From: Verrucomicrobia subdivision 3 bacterium UBA693
GTDB taxonomy: Bacteria; Verrucomicrobiota; Verrucomicrobiia; Limisphaerales; UBA8199
NCBI GenBank assembly: GCA_002298785.1
Contig: DBMR01000091.1
Location: 15,996 to 54,057 of the forward strand
Length of the DNA: 38,062 bases
Reading direction: 5' to 3'
The position numbers were made by a program, and so were the translations under genes. Of the stretch, positions 25,934 through 33,814 are shown one piece after another. Every line of letters starts with the position of its first letter. Positions within the stretch are counted from its first letter, which is position 1. The notes below the pieces were generated by a model, which had not been told where the DNA came from, did not search any database, and worked only from the letters and a program-made list of their open reading frames with translations.

Positions 25934-26740
25934 ATGAGGTCGGGACGACCTGCGATCGCGCGCCTGCTGCTGGTGCTGGGGACACTGGTTATCCTGCTGT
26001 TCCTGTGCGGTCTCCTTTACGAAAGACCGATTCCCGAGCCCCATTACGGCGGAAAGAGCCTGTCCGAGTGGCTGGCGCTCTACCCCGGAGCGGGAAGAAA
26101 TGGAGGAGTGCCGACCGAAGCCGAACTCGCGGTTCGCGCGGTGGGCACCAACGCCCTGCCCTTCCTGTTGACCTCGCTTCGTTACGAGTTGCCGGCGTGG
26201 CGGAAAGGGTTGCTCAAACTCGCGACTCGGCCCGTCGAGGGCAAAACTCTGGAAGAAGGCAAGGTCACCTACGGTCGATCCCGGATTGTCGGTAAAAATG
26301 CCAGGAAGACGACGCTGGCGGACATGGGGTTCATCATTCTCGGCACGAATGCGGTCTCAGCAATACCTGAACTTGAGGCCTTGATGAAGAACAACCGGAA
26401 GCCGGACAACGGAGTGCGCGCCATTTACGCCCTGGGCGAGATCGGCGGTCCGGCAATCGCAGTTTTGACCAATGCTCTGGCAGACCCGAAACAAGCCAAC
26501 CGCGAGGACATTTTTCACGCCCTTTATCGTGTCGAACTGGAGTCCGACTCCTTCTATGGCGGTAAGTACCGAGGCGCATGCTTCCCTGCGTTGCTCCGGG
26601 CGCTTGAAGACCCCGACGAGGAAGTGCGACGCGAGGCGAGAGTCACTCTCTACAACCTCGAACTGCACCATCTCACTCCCTCGACGGCTACCAATGCGCC
26701 AGCACGACACGAGCAGCGGGTCGAGCTCAATACTCCTTAA
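25934..26740 (+). CDS. membrane-anchored HEAT-repeat protein
   Basis: The start at 25934 (MRSGRP) is chosen because it places the hydrophobic anchor (about 8-27) at the N-terminus. The ORF is open further upstream but without plausible content. The product is 268 residues. It contains EPHYGGKSLSEWL, then HEAT-like helices with repeating GTNALPFLL, LGTNAVSAIPEL and ALGEIGGPAIAVLTNAL. This pattern is abundant in Pedosphaera-type genomes as large paralogous families. It probably forms a periplasmic scaffold. The exact function is unknown. Confidence 0.8.
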   Translation: MRSGRPAIARLLLVLGTLVILLFLCGLLYERPIPEPHYGGKSLSEWLALYPGAGRNGGVPTEAELAVRAVGTNALPFLLTSLRYELPAWRKGLLKLATRPVEGKTLEEGKVTYGRSRIVGKNARKTTLADMGFIILGTNAVSAIPELEALMKNNRKPDNGVRAIYALGEIGGPAIAVLTNALADPKQANREDIFHALYRVELESDSFYGGKYRGACFPALLRALEDPDEEVRREARVTLYNLELHHLTPSTATNAPARHEQRVELNTP

Positions 26741-26800
26741 GCTCAAGTGTTACTCGCGCGTGCCGCGGCTCCCCTCCCGGGCAGCAGGATCCAGGAGACT

Positions 26801-27036
26801 TCAAGCCCACATTGCCACGTTTTGGCGTGCGAACGATTCAAAGGTCAGGGGCTTTCTGCCGGTGACTTGCTCGACCTCAGCCGTGACCGCCGCCATGTAA
26901 TCGGCACGCACCGCACCGTAAAGCACGCCCGCATACTGCACGGCGCTCTCCGGCATGCCGCTACCTCTCATCCCCTTCTCGCTGAGGGCCTGGTAACTGA
27001 TCTTCTTACCGGTTACCCGGGAAAGATTCAGTCCGA
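26801..27036 (-). pseudogene. C-terminal remnant of an NmrA-type NAD(P)H-binding reductase
   Basis: Read on the minus strand, about 78 codons end at TGA (26801-26803). They encode the typical C-terminus of NmrA/SDR-like oxidoreductases: LSRVTGKKISYQAL, then GMPESAVQYAGVLYGAVRADY, then VTGRKPLTFESFARQN. The N-terminal Rossmann domain (about 200 residues) is absent, and no start codon or family-like sequence lies upstream. The neighbouring outer-membrane gene begins just beyond the break. It is a decayed, non-functional fragment. Confidence 0.65.
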
Positions 27037-27087
27037 AACTGCAACGGGACTTGACACGGGATGTCTCGCCACTACCGTCTGCGGTTC

Positions 27088-28113
27088 ATGATGAGCGACT
27101 TGATCGAGCCACCAGCTGAACGCTTGGATTCGACCCTGAACAAGGCGATCCAGTGTCTATCCCTCTTCGCGGTGTGGGTTCTCTGGTCGGGAGGCTTTTC
27201 GCTGTCGGCGCAAACCACGAACGCCCCCGCCAGTCATCCTCCGACCCGGATAGAGCCAACCACGGTAACTGCTCAGGGAGCCAGCGTGCATGATGTCACG
27301 TCGGAGACTGAACTGGTAGGGCCGGCGAACCAGCCCGAATGGACCACACGCCGGGTGTTTCTGGAAACGGACGTGTATGTCATTCCTTTTGGTGAAGTCG
27401 AGTTTAACCAGTTCTACATTTCTTCCCACCCCCGTCACGGCAAGCCCGAGAGCCTGTTCGAGTCCGAACTGGAAGTGGGCCTGCCCTGGCGAACTCAGTT
27501 CGATGTGGAAATGAGCTACGGCGTTAGAGACGGCAAGTTAACGTACGATTCCACGATGCTGGAACTCCCACACGCGCTCGCCGACTGGGGCAAGATTCCG
27601 CTGAATCCCGCCATCGACGCCGGCTGGCGTTTCAATACGTCGGGCCCGGATTCCTATCTCTTTCGTTTGTTGCTGGCGGAACAATTCGGGCAGAAGCTTT
27701 ATTTTGGTGCGAACCTGAGTTTTGAACGACAAGTGGCGGGTGAGTTGGAAACCGCGTATGAGTTTAGCGCGGCCATGAATTATAACCTAATCGACATGAA
27801 ACTGTCGGTAGGAGCCCAATTTGTGCTGGAATACGAGACGGCGCGAGAGAGTGAATTTGACGCCGAGGATAACGTGTGGGAAACCGCAAACAAATATGAC
27901 ACCCAGATCCTGCTCGGCCCGAGCGTGCTCTACCGTCCAACGAACCACCTCTACCTTGGAGTAACCTCGTTGTTCGGACTGACGGAAAAATCGCCGACAG
28001 TTGAAGCCTTTTTCCTCCTCGGGATCGACTTCGAACCCTTTGGTCATTCGACTTCGAAAGCGCAAGACAGTGGCGAGGATAACCGCTACCCCATCCTGCG
28101 GCGCCCCCGATAG
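27088..28113 (+). CDS. putative outer-membrane beta-barrel protein
   Basis: The start is chosen at 27088 (MMSDLIEPP), though 27061 and 27091 are possible; none has a clear ribosome site. It is about 341 residues. A signal-like hydrophobic stretch (CLSLFAVWVLWSGGFSLSAQ) ends in an apparent cleavage site. The mature part alternates hydrophobic and polar residues in beta-strand fashion (for example LYFGANLSFERQVAG, LSVGAQFVLEYET, LYLGVTSLFGLTE), with a phenylalanine-rich end. This fits a small barrel of the uncharacterised transporter/MetA-pathway type. The function is unknown. Confidence 0.6.
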   Translation: MMSDLIEPPAERLDSTLNKAIQCLSLFAVWVLWSGGFSLSAQTTNAPASHPPTRIEPTTVTAQGASVHDVTSETELVGPANQPEWTTRRVFLETDVYVIPFGEVEFNQFYISSHPRHGKPESLFESELEVGLPWRTQFDVEMSYGVRDGKLTYDSTMLELPHALADWGKIPLNPAIDAGWRFNTSGPDSYLFRLLLAEQFGQKLYFGANLSFERQVAGELETAYEFSAAMNYNLIDMKLSVGAQFVLEYETARESEFDAEDNVWETANKYDTQILLGPSVLYRPTNHLYLGVTSLFGLTEKSPTVEAFFLLGIDFEPFGHSTSKAQDSGEDNRYPILRRPR

Positions 28114-28155
28114 CCCGGTAAACGTGACTATTCCATTTTGAGCAGACCGATCGGT

Positions 28156-30201
28156 TTACGACTGCAAATGTCGCCGGGCGCGGCCCAGGGCCTGCATCGG
28201 GAAGTAGTGGCGGTAGAGGTTGTAATTGATCATGAACCCGCGCGCCAGCTCGCGGCCTTGCGCCAGCCGCGCGGTGTCTTTCTTCAAATCGATTCGTTCC
28301 CCAATGCCGTAGCCGGGGAAACCGCAGCCCACATAATGGGGCTCATCCCAGGTGCCGTTATGCTGATGTCTCAAGAGCCAGTCCACGCCCCGGGCGATGG
28401 CAGTGTCGTAATCGTGGCTGCCGGTGGCCAGCAGTCCCAGCAGCGCCCAGGCGGTTTGAGACGGGGTGTTGGGACCGGCGGCGCGCAGGGACTCATCCAT
28501 ATAAGAAGCGCAGGACTCGCCCCAGCCGCCATCGGCGCTCTGCTTGGACACCAGCCAATCGGCGGCTTTGCGAATCCGCGGGTCATTCATATCGAAACCC
28601 ACGGCCCGCAGGCCCGGCAGGACCAGGCCGGTTCCGTAAATGTAATTCACGCCCCAGCGCCCGAACCAACTGCCGTCGGGCTCCTGCTCGCTGAGAATGT
28701 AACGAACCGCCTTTTCCACGGCGGGATCGCGCTGGTCGTAGCCCAGCAACCCGAGCGCCTCGAGCTTGTGGCCGGTCAGGTCAGCGCTCGGCGGATCCAG
28801 GACCTCACCGAAATCACAGAAAGGAATGCGGGTCAGCAGCCACTTGTTGTTGTCCTTGTCGAAGGCGCCCCAGCCGCCGTTGGACGATTGCATCGCGCGG
28901 ACCCAGGTCTCGGCGCGCCGGATGGCACAGTCGATGCGCTGCCGGAACGCCGCCGGCGCGAGATCCCGGAGCTGCACCAGCACGGTGATCGCCACGGCGG
29001 TGTCGTCCAGGTCCGGATACAAAGTGTTGGCGCGCTCGAAAGCCCAACCGCCGCACTCGACCCCTTTGACGGTCATTGCCCAGTCGCCTTTGACGAGGAT
29101 TTGCTTTTGCAGGATCCATTCCAACGCCGGCAGCATGGGCGGGAACGTGTCCGGAGTGGCGCCGCAATCGAGCAATCCTTGCAGGGTGAGGAGCGTGTCC
29201 CAGATTGGTGATTCGCTGGCTTGCAGATAAGTCGCGCCCCCGCGCTCGTAGGACCAGTGGTGGTTCCAGGCGTCGAGGCCGTTGCGGATCACCGCGTGGT
29301 CCAGCGGGTAGCCCTCGGTGTGCAGCGCCATCAGGCTGTAGATCCAGGGAGGTTGAATGCCGCCCCAGGCACCATCGGCGTCCTGGTGGCGAATGATCCA
29401 CTCCAGGCAAAGCTTGATGCTGGCTTCACGGCCCGGCTTCCAGGGCAGCGAACCGTAGGCGTGCAGAATGCGCTCGTTGATCCAGAAGAAAGTCGGCCAG
29501 AACCCGGTCTTATTCCTGGGAATGGAATAATCGAAGCGCTCGCGTCCGCCGGGAAAAAGTTCATCAAGACGCCGATCCGGCGGCAACGGACGCACCGGAC
29601 GACGGGCGGAGACAATGGCCAGCGGGACAATAGTCGCGCGCGCCCAACTGGCAAACCAGTACAGGTTGAAGGGCATCCAGGTGGGCGGGAGAATCAACTC
29701 CGGCGGCACCACGGGGGTGAACGCCCAGGGCCATTCGCCGATCAGCGCCAGCCAGATGCGGGTGAAGTTGCGGGTCTTCTTGAGGCCGCCGTGGGCGAGG
29801 ATCCAATCCCGGGCTTTCTTAAGCGGTTCCTCGTCGGGCCGGTAGCCGCTGCACCGCAACGCCGCATAGCATTCCACGGTGGTATTGATATCTCCCATGG
29901 GCGCCTGGTGATACACCTCCCAGGAGCCATCGGGCCGTTGCTCACGCAAAATTGCGCGCAACACCCCAGTCACCTTGGGATCAGCCTTCACCCCCAGGAA
30001 ATGCATCGCCAGGATCCATTGCGCCTCCATGCAACAATTGGATTCGAGCATCCCGACCCAGAAACCTTCGGGTTCCTGTTCACCGACGAGCCAGTCCATC
30101 GCCTGGGTGATGGCGGTACGGAGGCGTTCTGGCGACGCGACCTGCCCGCCGATAGAAGTCTCGGTGGCGGCGGTATGGCGATTTTCGGTAGTCTTAGCCA
30201 T
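28156..30201 (-). CDS. shc: squalene--hopene cyclase
   Basis: A 681-residue class II triterpene cyclase converting squalene to hopene or diplopterol at the inner membrane. The protonating motif DLDD sits at 397-400 (PDLDDTAV), matching D374-D377 of the Alicyclobacillus enzyme. Several QW repeats are visible (QEPDGSW, QDADGAWGG, QSADGGWGE, QHNGTWDE). Length and motifs are complete. It lies 27 bp downstream of a TetR gene in one transcript. No other hopanoid (hpn) genes are in the window. A farnesyl-to-squalene pathway must be elsewhere. Confidence 0.97.
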   Translation of the reverse strand: MAKTTENRHTAATETSIGGQVASPERLRTAITQAMDWLVGEQEPEGFWVGMLESNCCMEAQWILAMHFLGVKADPKVTGVLRAILREQRPDGSWEVYHQAPMGDINTTVECYAALRCSGYRPDEEPLKKARDWILAHGGLKKTRNFTRIWLALIGEWPWAFTPVVPPELILPPTWMPFNLYWFASWARATIVPLAIVSARRPVRPLPPDRRLDELFPGGRERFDYSIPRNKTGFWPTFFWINERILHAYGSLPWKPGREASIKLCLEWIIRHQDADGAWGGIQPPWIYSLMALHTEGYPLDHAVIRNGLDAWNHHWSYERGGATYLQASESPIWDTLLTLQGLLDCGATPDTFPPMLPALEWILQKQILVKGDWAMTVKGVECGGWAFERANTLYPDLDDTAVAITVLVQLRDLAPAAFRQRIDCAIRRAETWVRAMQSSNGGWGAFDKDNNKWLLTRIPFCDFGEVLDPPSADLTGHKLEALGLLGYDQRDPAVEKAVRYILSEQEPDGSWFGRWGVNYIYGTGLVLPGLRAVGFDMNDPRIRKAADWLVSKQSADGGWGESCASYMDESLRAAGPNTPSQTAWALLGLLATGSHDYDTAIARGVDWLLRHQHNGTWDEPHYVGCGFPGYGIGERIDLKKDTARLAQGRELARGFMINYNLYRHYFPMQALGRARRHLQS

Positions 30202-30228
30202 TGAAAAGGGAGCGATCGGGGCCGTTAG

Positions 30229-30828
30229 TTATGCGCGACCCGCGTGGAAAAAGCGGCGCAGGTTTTGAGCCAGCGCCAGCTCGGTGCGAGTTCGATCGAG
30301 ATCGGGACGGGCACACAGCCCGGCGATGGCTCCGTCCAGCAGGGCTCCGAGCCAGAAACAATTCGCGTCCAGATCCGTGTCGGGAGCCAGTTGTCCCGCG
30401 TGCATTGCGCGGCGCATCAGGTGCTTCAACAGAGCCTGGAAATCCCGATCAAACGCCAGGCAGAGATCGCGAATGACCTTATTGCGCGGCACCTCCGCCA
30501 GGATTTCCATCCACAGCCGCGGATTGGTGCCGGCGCTGATCTCGCGCACGCTGAGTAACATGATCTGCACGAGTCCCTCCACCGGATCGGCGTGGTCAGC
30601 CAGGGGCTGCAGCACCGGGGCAAGCCGCGAGCGAATTTCATCAGTGATCGCCTGCACGATGGCGTTCTTGTGCGGAAAATAATGGTAGATATTGCCCACG
30701 CTCATGCCGCAGGCTTTGGCGATCTCGGCCATGCCGGTGGCGTGGAAGCCGTGCCGTACAAAGCACTTCCGGGCGGCAAGCAAAACCTTGCCGCGCTGCT
30801 CCGATCTATGTTGGGTGCTGACCGCCAT
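30229..30828 (-). CDS. TetR/AcrR family transcriptional regulator
   Basis: The product is 199 residues. The N-terminal helix-turn-helix (about 15-60) has FVRHGFHATGMAEIAKACGMSVGNIYHYFPHK, in pieces typical of AcrR-type regulators. The C-terminal ligand domain is about 80-195. The ATG at 30828 lies just inside a palindromic operator. It is the first gene before squalene-hopene cyclase, so it probably controls hopanoid synthesis and itself in response to a membrane or lipid ligand (inference). Confidence 0.93.
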   Translation of the reverse strand: MAVSTQHRSEQRGKVLLAARKCFVRHGFHATGMAEIAKACGMSVGNIYHYFPHKNAIVQAITDEIRSRLAPVLQPLADHADPVEGLVQIMLLSVREISAGTNPRLWMEILAEVPRNKVIRDLCLAFDRDFQALLKHLMRRAMHAGQLAPDTDLDANCFWLGALLDGAIAGLCARPDLDRTRTELALAQNLRRFFHAGRA

Positions 30829-30840
30829 TGAACGCTAGTA

Positions 30841-30858
30841 AATGAACGCTCATTCATT
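30841..30858. promoter_or_regulatory. TetR-type palindromic operator
   Basis: An 18-bp imperfect palindrome, AATGAACG then CTCATTCATT, lies about 13 bp upstream of the tetR ATG. The outer six base pairs and two inner ones are symmetric. On the minus strand a -35-like TTGACC lies further upstream (30876-30881). A clean -10 is not obvious, but the operator falls where it should be. Confidence 0.6.
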
Positions 30859-31038
30859 CTCAAAAACACTCCCGCCGGTCAAGAATTTACCATGCCCGGA
30901 CGGAGCGACTTCCTTACTGAACACCCTTGCTTGGTTATGTACGGAAATTCATGTACTGCAAATGGTTAGCCAGTCAGTCTGCAAAGATGATCATGCCGCC
31001 ACGCCAGGACATACGGTGCATTTTTGGCTGGGAGAACT

Positions 31039-31170
31039 ATGAAAACGACGCTCCCTCCGGAGGCTTGGGAATCAGGCGTTTCCGACGAGCGGGAATTCCT
31101 TGCCAGGTGGCTGGCAGGTTTTTTCATGCAAACTCTGTTTAAAATTAGTTTCAAATTGCGAACCAAGTAA
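31039..31170 (+). CDS. small 43-residue ORF upstream of the aldolase gene
   Basis: The ATG at 31039 is preceded by GGGAG, and the TAA at 31168-31170 is 21 nt before the aldolase ATG. The peptide starts MKTTLPPEAWESGVSDE and continues with an aromatic, amphipathic helix (EFLARWLAGFFMQTLF) and a cationic tail (KISFKLRTK). It looks like a membrane-binding peptide. Its coding sequence contains a hairpin and U-tract (31098-31124). It could be a real small protein or a leader peptide. No homologue is known to me. Confidence 0.45.
   Translation: MKTTLPPEAWESGVSDEREFLARWLAGFFMQTLFKISFKLRTK
31098..31124 (+). terminator. attenuator-like hairpin with U-tract
   Basis: TGCCAG (31101-31106) pairs with CTGGCA (31111-31116) around a GTGG loop, extended by CC/GG across one bulge. 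Six T residues follow (31119-31124). This has the form of an intrinsic terminator, placed 68 nt before the aldolase start and inside the small ORF, so it may attenuate aldolase transcription depending on translation of that ORF. Confidence 0.5.
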
Positions 31171-31191
31171 GTAGGATGTGCCCCGCAAAAT

Positions 31192-32139
31192 ATGATTGTT
31201 ACAACTGCACAACTTTTTAAGGTCGCTTACGGCAAGTACGCGATCGGAGCATACAACATCAACAACGCCGAGCAGGCGATGGGATTATTCAAGGGCTGTC
31301 TGACGAGCCAGGCGCCGTTTATCATCCAGATCTCGAAAGGGGCCCGGAAGTACACGGATAAACGGATGCTCGAGGCGATTATCCGCTCAGCCGGCGAGAT
31401 TTTCCCGGAAGCCATCTTCGCGGTGCACCTGGATCACGGTGACGAAGAGACCTGCTACGATTGTATTGATTCGGGCTTTTACAGCTCGGTGATGATCGAC
31501 GCTTCGCACGAGCCGTATGCGGAGAACGTGGCGATTACCAAGCGCGTCGTGGATCGCGCCCATGCCAAGGGCATCAGTGTTGAGGCCGAGCTGGGCATGC
31601 TGGGCGGGGTCGAGGAAGACATCAAGGTCGAGGAAGGCAGCGCCTGCCTGACCGATCCGGCCGAGGCGGAACAGTTTGTGAAATCGACCGGGTGCGATTC
31701 CCTGGCCTGCGCGATCGGCACCAGCCATGGCGCTTTCAAATTCAAAGGCAAACAATCGCTCCATTTCGACGTGCTGGAAAAGATCAAAGCCCGGCTCCCC
31801 GGCTTCCCGCTAGTGATGCACGGCAGTTCGAGCGTGCCCAAAGAAGAAGTTGACCGCATCAACGCCGCCGGTGGCAAGATCGCGGGATCCATGGGCGTCG
31901 ACCCGAAGGAATACCTGCCGGCCGCCAAACTGGGTGTTACCAAAGTAAACATCGACACCGATGGCCGGCTCGTCTGGACCCGGGTCCATCGTGAGTTCTT
32001 CCGCGATAAAGCCGGTGACTTCGACTTCCGCGGCCCGGGCAAGGTGTTCATCGAGGAATACGCCAAGTTCATCGCCAGCCGCAACCAGTTGCTGGGTTCC
32101 GCCGGGCAACTCTCCACGGTCCGTGCGGCAGTGAGCTAA
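31192..32139 (+). CDS. fba: class II fructose-bisphosphate aldolase
   Basis: A 315-residue zinc enzyme of glycolysis and gluconeogenesis, cleaving fructose-1,6-bisphosphate to dihydroxyacetone phosphate and glyceraldehyde-3-phosphate. The catalytic Asp81 and zinc ligand His82 are in HLDHGD. Further zinc ligands are His179 (GTSHG) and His210 (VMHGSS). Other motifs are EAELGMLGG at 131-139 and KVNIDTDGRL late. AGTAGGATG precedes the ATG, at about 12-20 nt. Upstream lie a small ORF and a hairpin. A strong terminator follows the gene, so it is probably monocistronic or bicistronic with the small ORF. Confidence 0.97.
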   Translation: MIVTTAQLFKVAYGKYAIGAYNINNAEQAMGLFKGCLTSQAPFIIQISKGARKYTDKRMLEAIIRSAGEIFPEAIFAVHLDHGDEETCYDCIDSGFYSSVMIDASHEPYAENVAITKRVVDRAHAKGISVEAELGMLGGVEEDIKVEEGSACLTDPAEAEQFVKSTGCDSLACAIGTSHGAFKFKGKQSLHFDVLEKIKARLPGFPLVMHGSSSVPKEEVDRINAAGGKIAGSMGVDPKEYLPAAKLGVTKVNIDTDGRLVWTRVHREFFRDKAGDFDFRGPGKVFIEEYAKFIASRNQLLGSAGQLSTVRAAVS

Positions 32140-32160
32140 GCAGAAATCTTTCGTAACCAA

Positions 32161-32202
32161 AGACGCGCGCATTGTGGATCACGATGCGCGCGTCTACTTT
32201 TT
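32161..32202 (+). terminator. intrinsic terminator of the aldolase gene
   Basis: A perfect 12-bp stem (AGACGCGCGCAT / ATGCGCGCGTCT) with an 11-nt loop is followed by ACTTTTT. It begins 22 nt after the aldolase stop codon. This is a classic, strong rho-independent terminator. Confidence 0.9.
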
Positions 32203-32443
32203 GGGCTAAGCCCAGGCGTCTGTTCATTAAGCTCTGCGGATGCCTGGGTTTCGTTATCGGTTGGCCTGTCAGTTTTGACAGTAGGCGATCCCGGAGCTTG
32301 GCTTTATAAATGAGAGCGAACCTGAGACCGCCTGCGAACCGAAAGGTGCGAGGTTTTTAGCGGCTGCTGGGATCCGTCGACGTGCAGCCCCATTTCGAGC
32401 AGGCCGGATGCCGTCTAATCCAAAACTAAAATGTGAAAAATAT
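32203..32443. other. leader/intergenic region of the SYLF gene
   Basis: The 241 bp hold a second, longer hairpin (CCCAGGC at 32211-32217 with GCCTGGG at 32242-32248) without a U-tract. They also hold a CTGTCA/TGACAG inverted repeat at 32266-32281 overlapping a -35-like TTGACA (32275-32280), and a TATAAA at 32305-32310 that is too far (24 bp) to be its normal -10. The SYLF promoter is probably here but cannot be placed with confidence. Confidence 0.35.
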
Positions 32444-33028
32444 ATGAAGAAACGAATCATCATGACCTTGATAGCGGTGGCGCTGGCGCTGCCCGCCGCC
32501 GCCGGCTTGTTCTCGGCCAAGGGCGATAATGCCGAGCAGAAGCGGGATAACGTTCGCAAACAGCGCGACGAAATTCTCGCCAAGCTTTATGCGAGCTATC
32601 CAGACGCGAAGGCGAAGATACAAAAGGGAGCCGGTTACGGTACGTTCAACAATAAGAACATGAATTTGTTTCTCCTGAGCACCGGCCACGGTTACGGGAT
32701 GGTGGTGGACAAGGCGGGCAAGGAGACTTTCATGGCCATGGGTTCCCTGGGTGGCGGTCTGGGGTTGGGGGCCAAGGACCTCAGCGTGGTTTTTATCTTT
32801 AAGAATGCCGACGTGATGAAGAAGTTCATCGAGAGCGGCTGGCAATTTGGCGGTGAGGCCGATGCGACGGCCAAGGCGGGGGACACGGGCGGGGCGGTGG
32901 CCAAGGAAGGCGCCGCGGACACGGGTGCCAACTTATTTGAAATCTATCAAATGACCGATACTGGGGTCGCGCTGCAGGCGACCGTGGCCGGCACCAAATA
33001 CTGGAAGGACAAAGATCTCAACAAGTAG
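32444..33028 (+). CDS. SYLF (Ysc84-like) lipid-binding domain protein
   Basis: The ATG at 32444 gives 194 residues with a cleavable signal peptide (about 1-21). The upstream ATG at 32408 would bury it. The mature protein has the SYLF pattern: AKIQKGAGYGTF, GHGYGMVVDK, GSLGGGLGLGAKD, VFIFKNADVMKKF, then SGWQFGGEADA and GVALQATVAGTKYW. SYLF domains bind phosphoinositides or lipids in eukaryotes. The bacterial role is unclear, probably envelope-associated. It is followed after 24 bp by a helical periplasmic protein, likely in one transcript. Confidence 0.8.
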   Translation: MKKRIIMTLIAVALALPAAAGLFSAKGDNAEQKRDNVRKQRDEILAKLYASYPDAKAKIQKGAGYGTFNNKNMNLFLLSTGHGYGMVVDKAGKETFMAMGSLGGGLGLGAKDLSVVFIFKNADVMKKFIESGWQFGGEADATAKAGDTGGAVAKEGAADTGANLFEIYQMTDTGVALQATVAGTKYWKDKDLNK

Positions 33029-33052
33029 GTCTTCGCGAAAGGAATCCACATT

Positions 33053-33592
33053 ATGAAACGCTTTTTCTCTATAAACCTGAAGCAAGTGGTGGCGCTCGTG
33101 GCGCTGGTAACGACCATCGGAGTGGCGGTCCCCACGGTCCGCGGCGCCGAAGTGAATGATAATTTATACAACTACCTGCAATTGCTCCGGTCGGACGTAA
33201 ATTCGCTGAAAGTGGAATTGATCAATTCGATCATGAATCTTTCCGCCGAGGACGCGAAGAAGTTTTGGCCGATTTACCGCGACTACGAAAATGAACTGGA
33301 CAAAGCCGCCATCAACCGGGCGGAACTGGTGTCTGAATTTGTTAAGGCGCATCAGGACGGCAGTTTTGACAACACCAAGGCCAAGGACATGGCCAAGCGC
33401 TGGTTCAAGAGCCAGCGCGCCCGGCTGGATTTGCTGGAAAAATACCATGGCCGCATCGAGAAAGCTCTGAACTCGGTTAAAGCCGGGCAATTCCTGCAGA
33501 TCGAAAACCAGATCGGGCTCTTCATAGATATCACCATCGCCTCCGAAATGCCGAAGGTCGGGGTGACCGGGAAATTGAATCGGAAGCAGTAG
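33053..33592 (+). CDS. helical periplasmic protein, Spy/LTXXQ-like
   Basis: A 179-residue protein with AAAGGA before the ATG. A signal peptide at about 1-31 (VALVTTIGVAVPTVRGA) precedes an almost wholly alpha-helical domain (LRSDVNSLKVELINSIMNLS, EDAKKFWPIYRDYENELDKAA, LDLLEKYHGRIEKALN). The pattern is that of Spy-type or related periplasmic proteins that sense or chaperone under envelope stress. It pairs with the SYLF gene and is terminated by a strong hairpin. Confidence 0.75.
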   Translation: MKRFFSINLKQVVALVALVTTIGVAVPTVRGAEVNDNLYNYLQLLRSDVNSLKVELINSIMNLSAEDAKKFWPIYRDYENELDKAAINRAELVSEFVKAHQDGSFDNTKAKDMAKRWFKSQRARLDLLEKYHGRIEKALNSVKAGQFLQIENQIGLFIDITIASEMPKVGVTGKLNRKQ

Positions 33593-33635
33593 CCGCTTCC
33601 CTTGCCGCAGCCCATTTGCGGCGCCAATTACGCCA

Positions 33636-33676
33636 GGGCGGGTGCGGCTCTTTGAGCTGCGCCCGCTCTGATTTTT
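33636..33676 (+). terminator. long-stem intrinsic terminator
   Basis: GGGCGGGTGCGGCTC (33636-33650) pairs with GAGCTGCGCCCGCTC (33654-33668) over 15 bp, including three G-U wobbles, with only a TTT loop, followed by TGATTTTT. It lies 44 nt after the stop of the helical protein gene and forms a very stable terminator. Confidence 0.85.
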
Positions 33677-33814
33677 CTGGGATTGCGCGCCGGATTGGCG
33701 CAGGGCATAGCCGAGGTCGCCAACCAGTATGAAATTGAACTCTGGTCCCACGCTGAAGTCTGCGGGGTGTCCGATTTCCTTGCAATTGCAACCCGCGCGC
33801 GCACTATCACCACT

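Noticed and set aside
26747..27091. A 114-codon plus-strand ORF
   Set aside because: It is antisense to the NmrA remnant, which matches a known family in the other strand.
28138..30204. Two long plus-strand open frames (28138-29211 and 29221-30204)
   Set aside because: Both are antisense shadows of the squalene-hopene cyclase gene.
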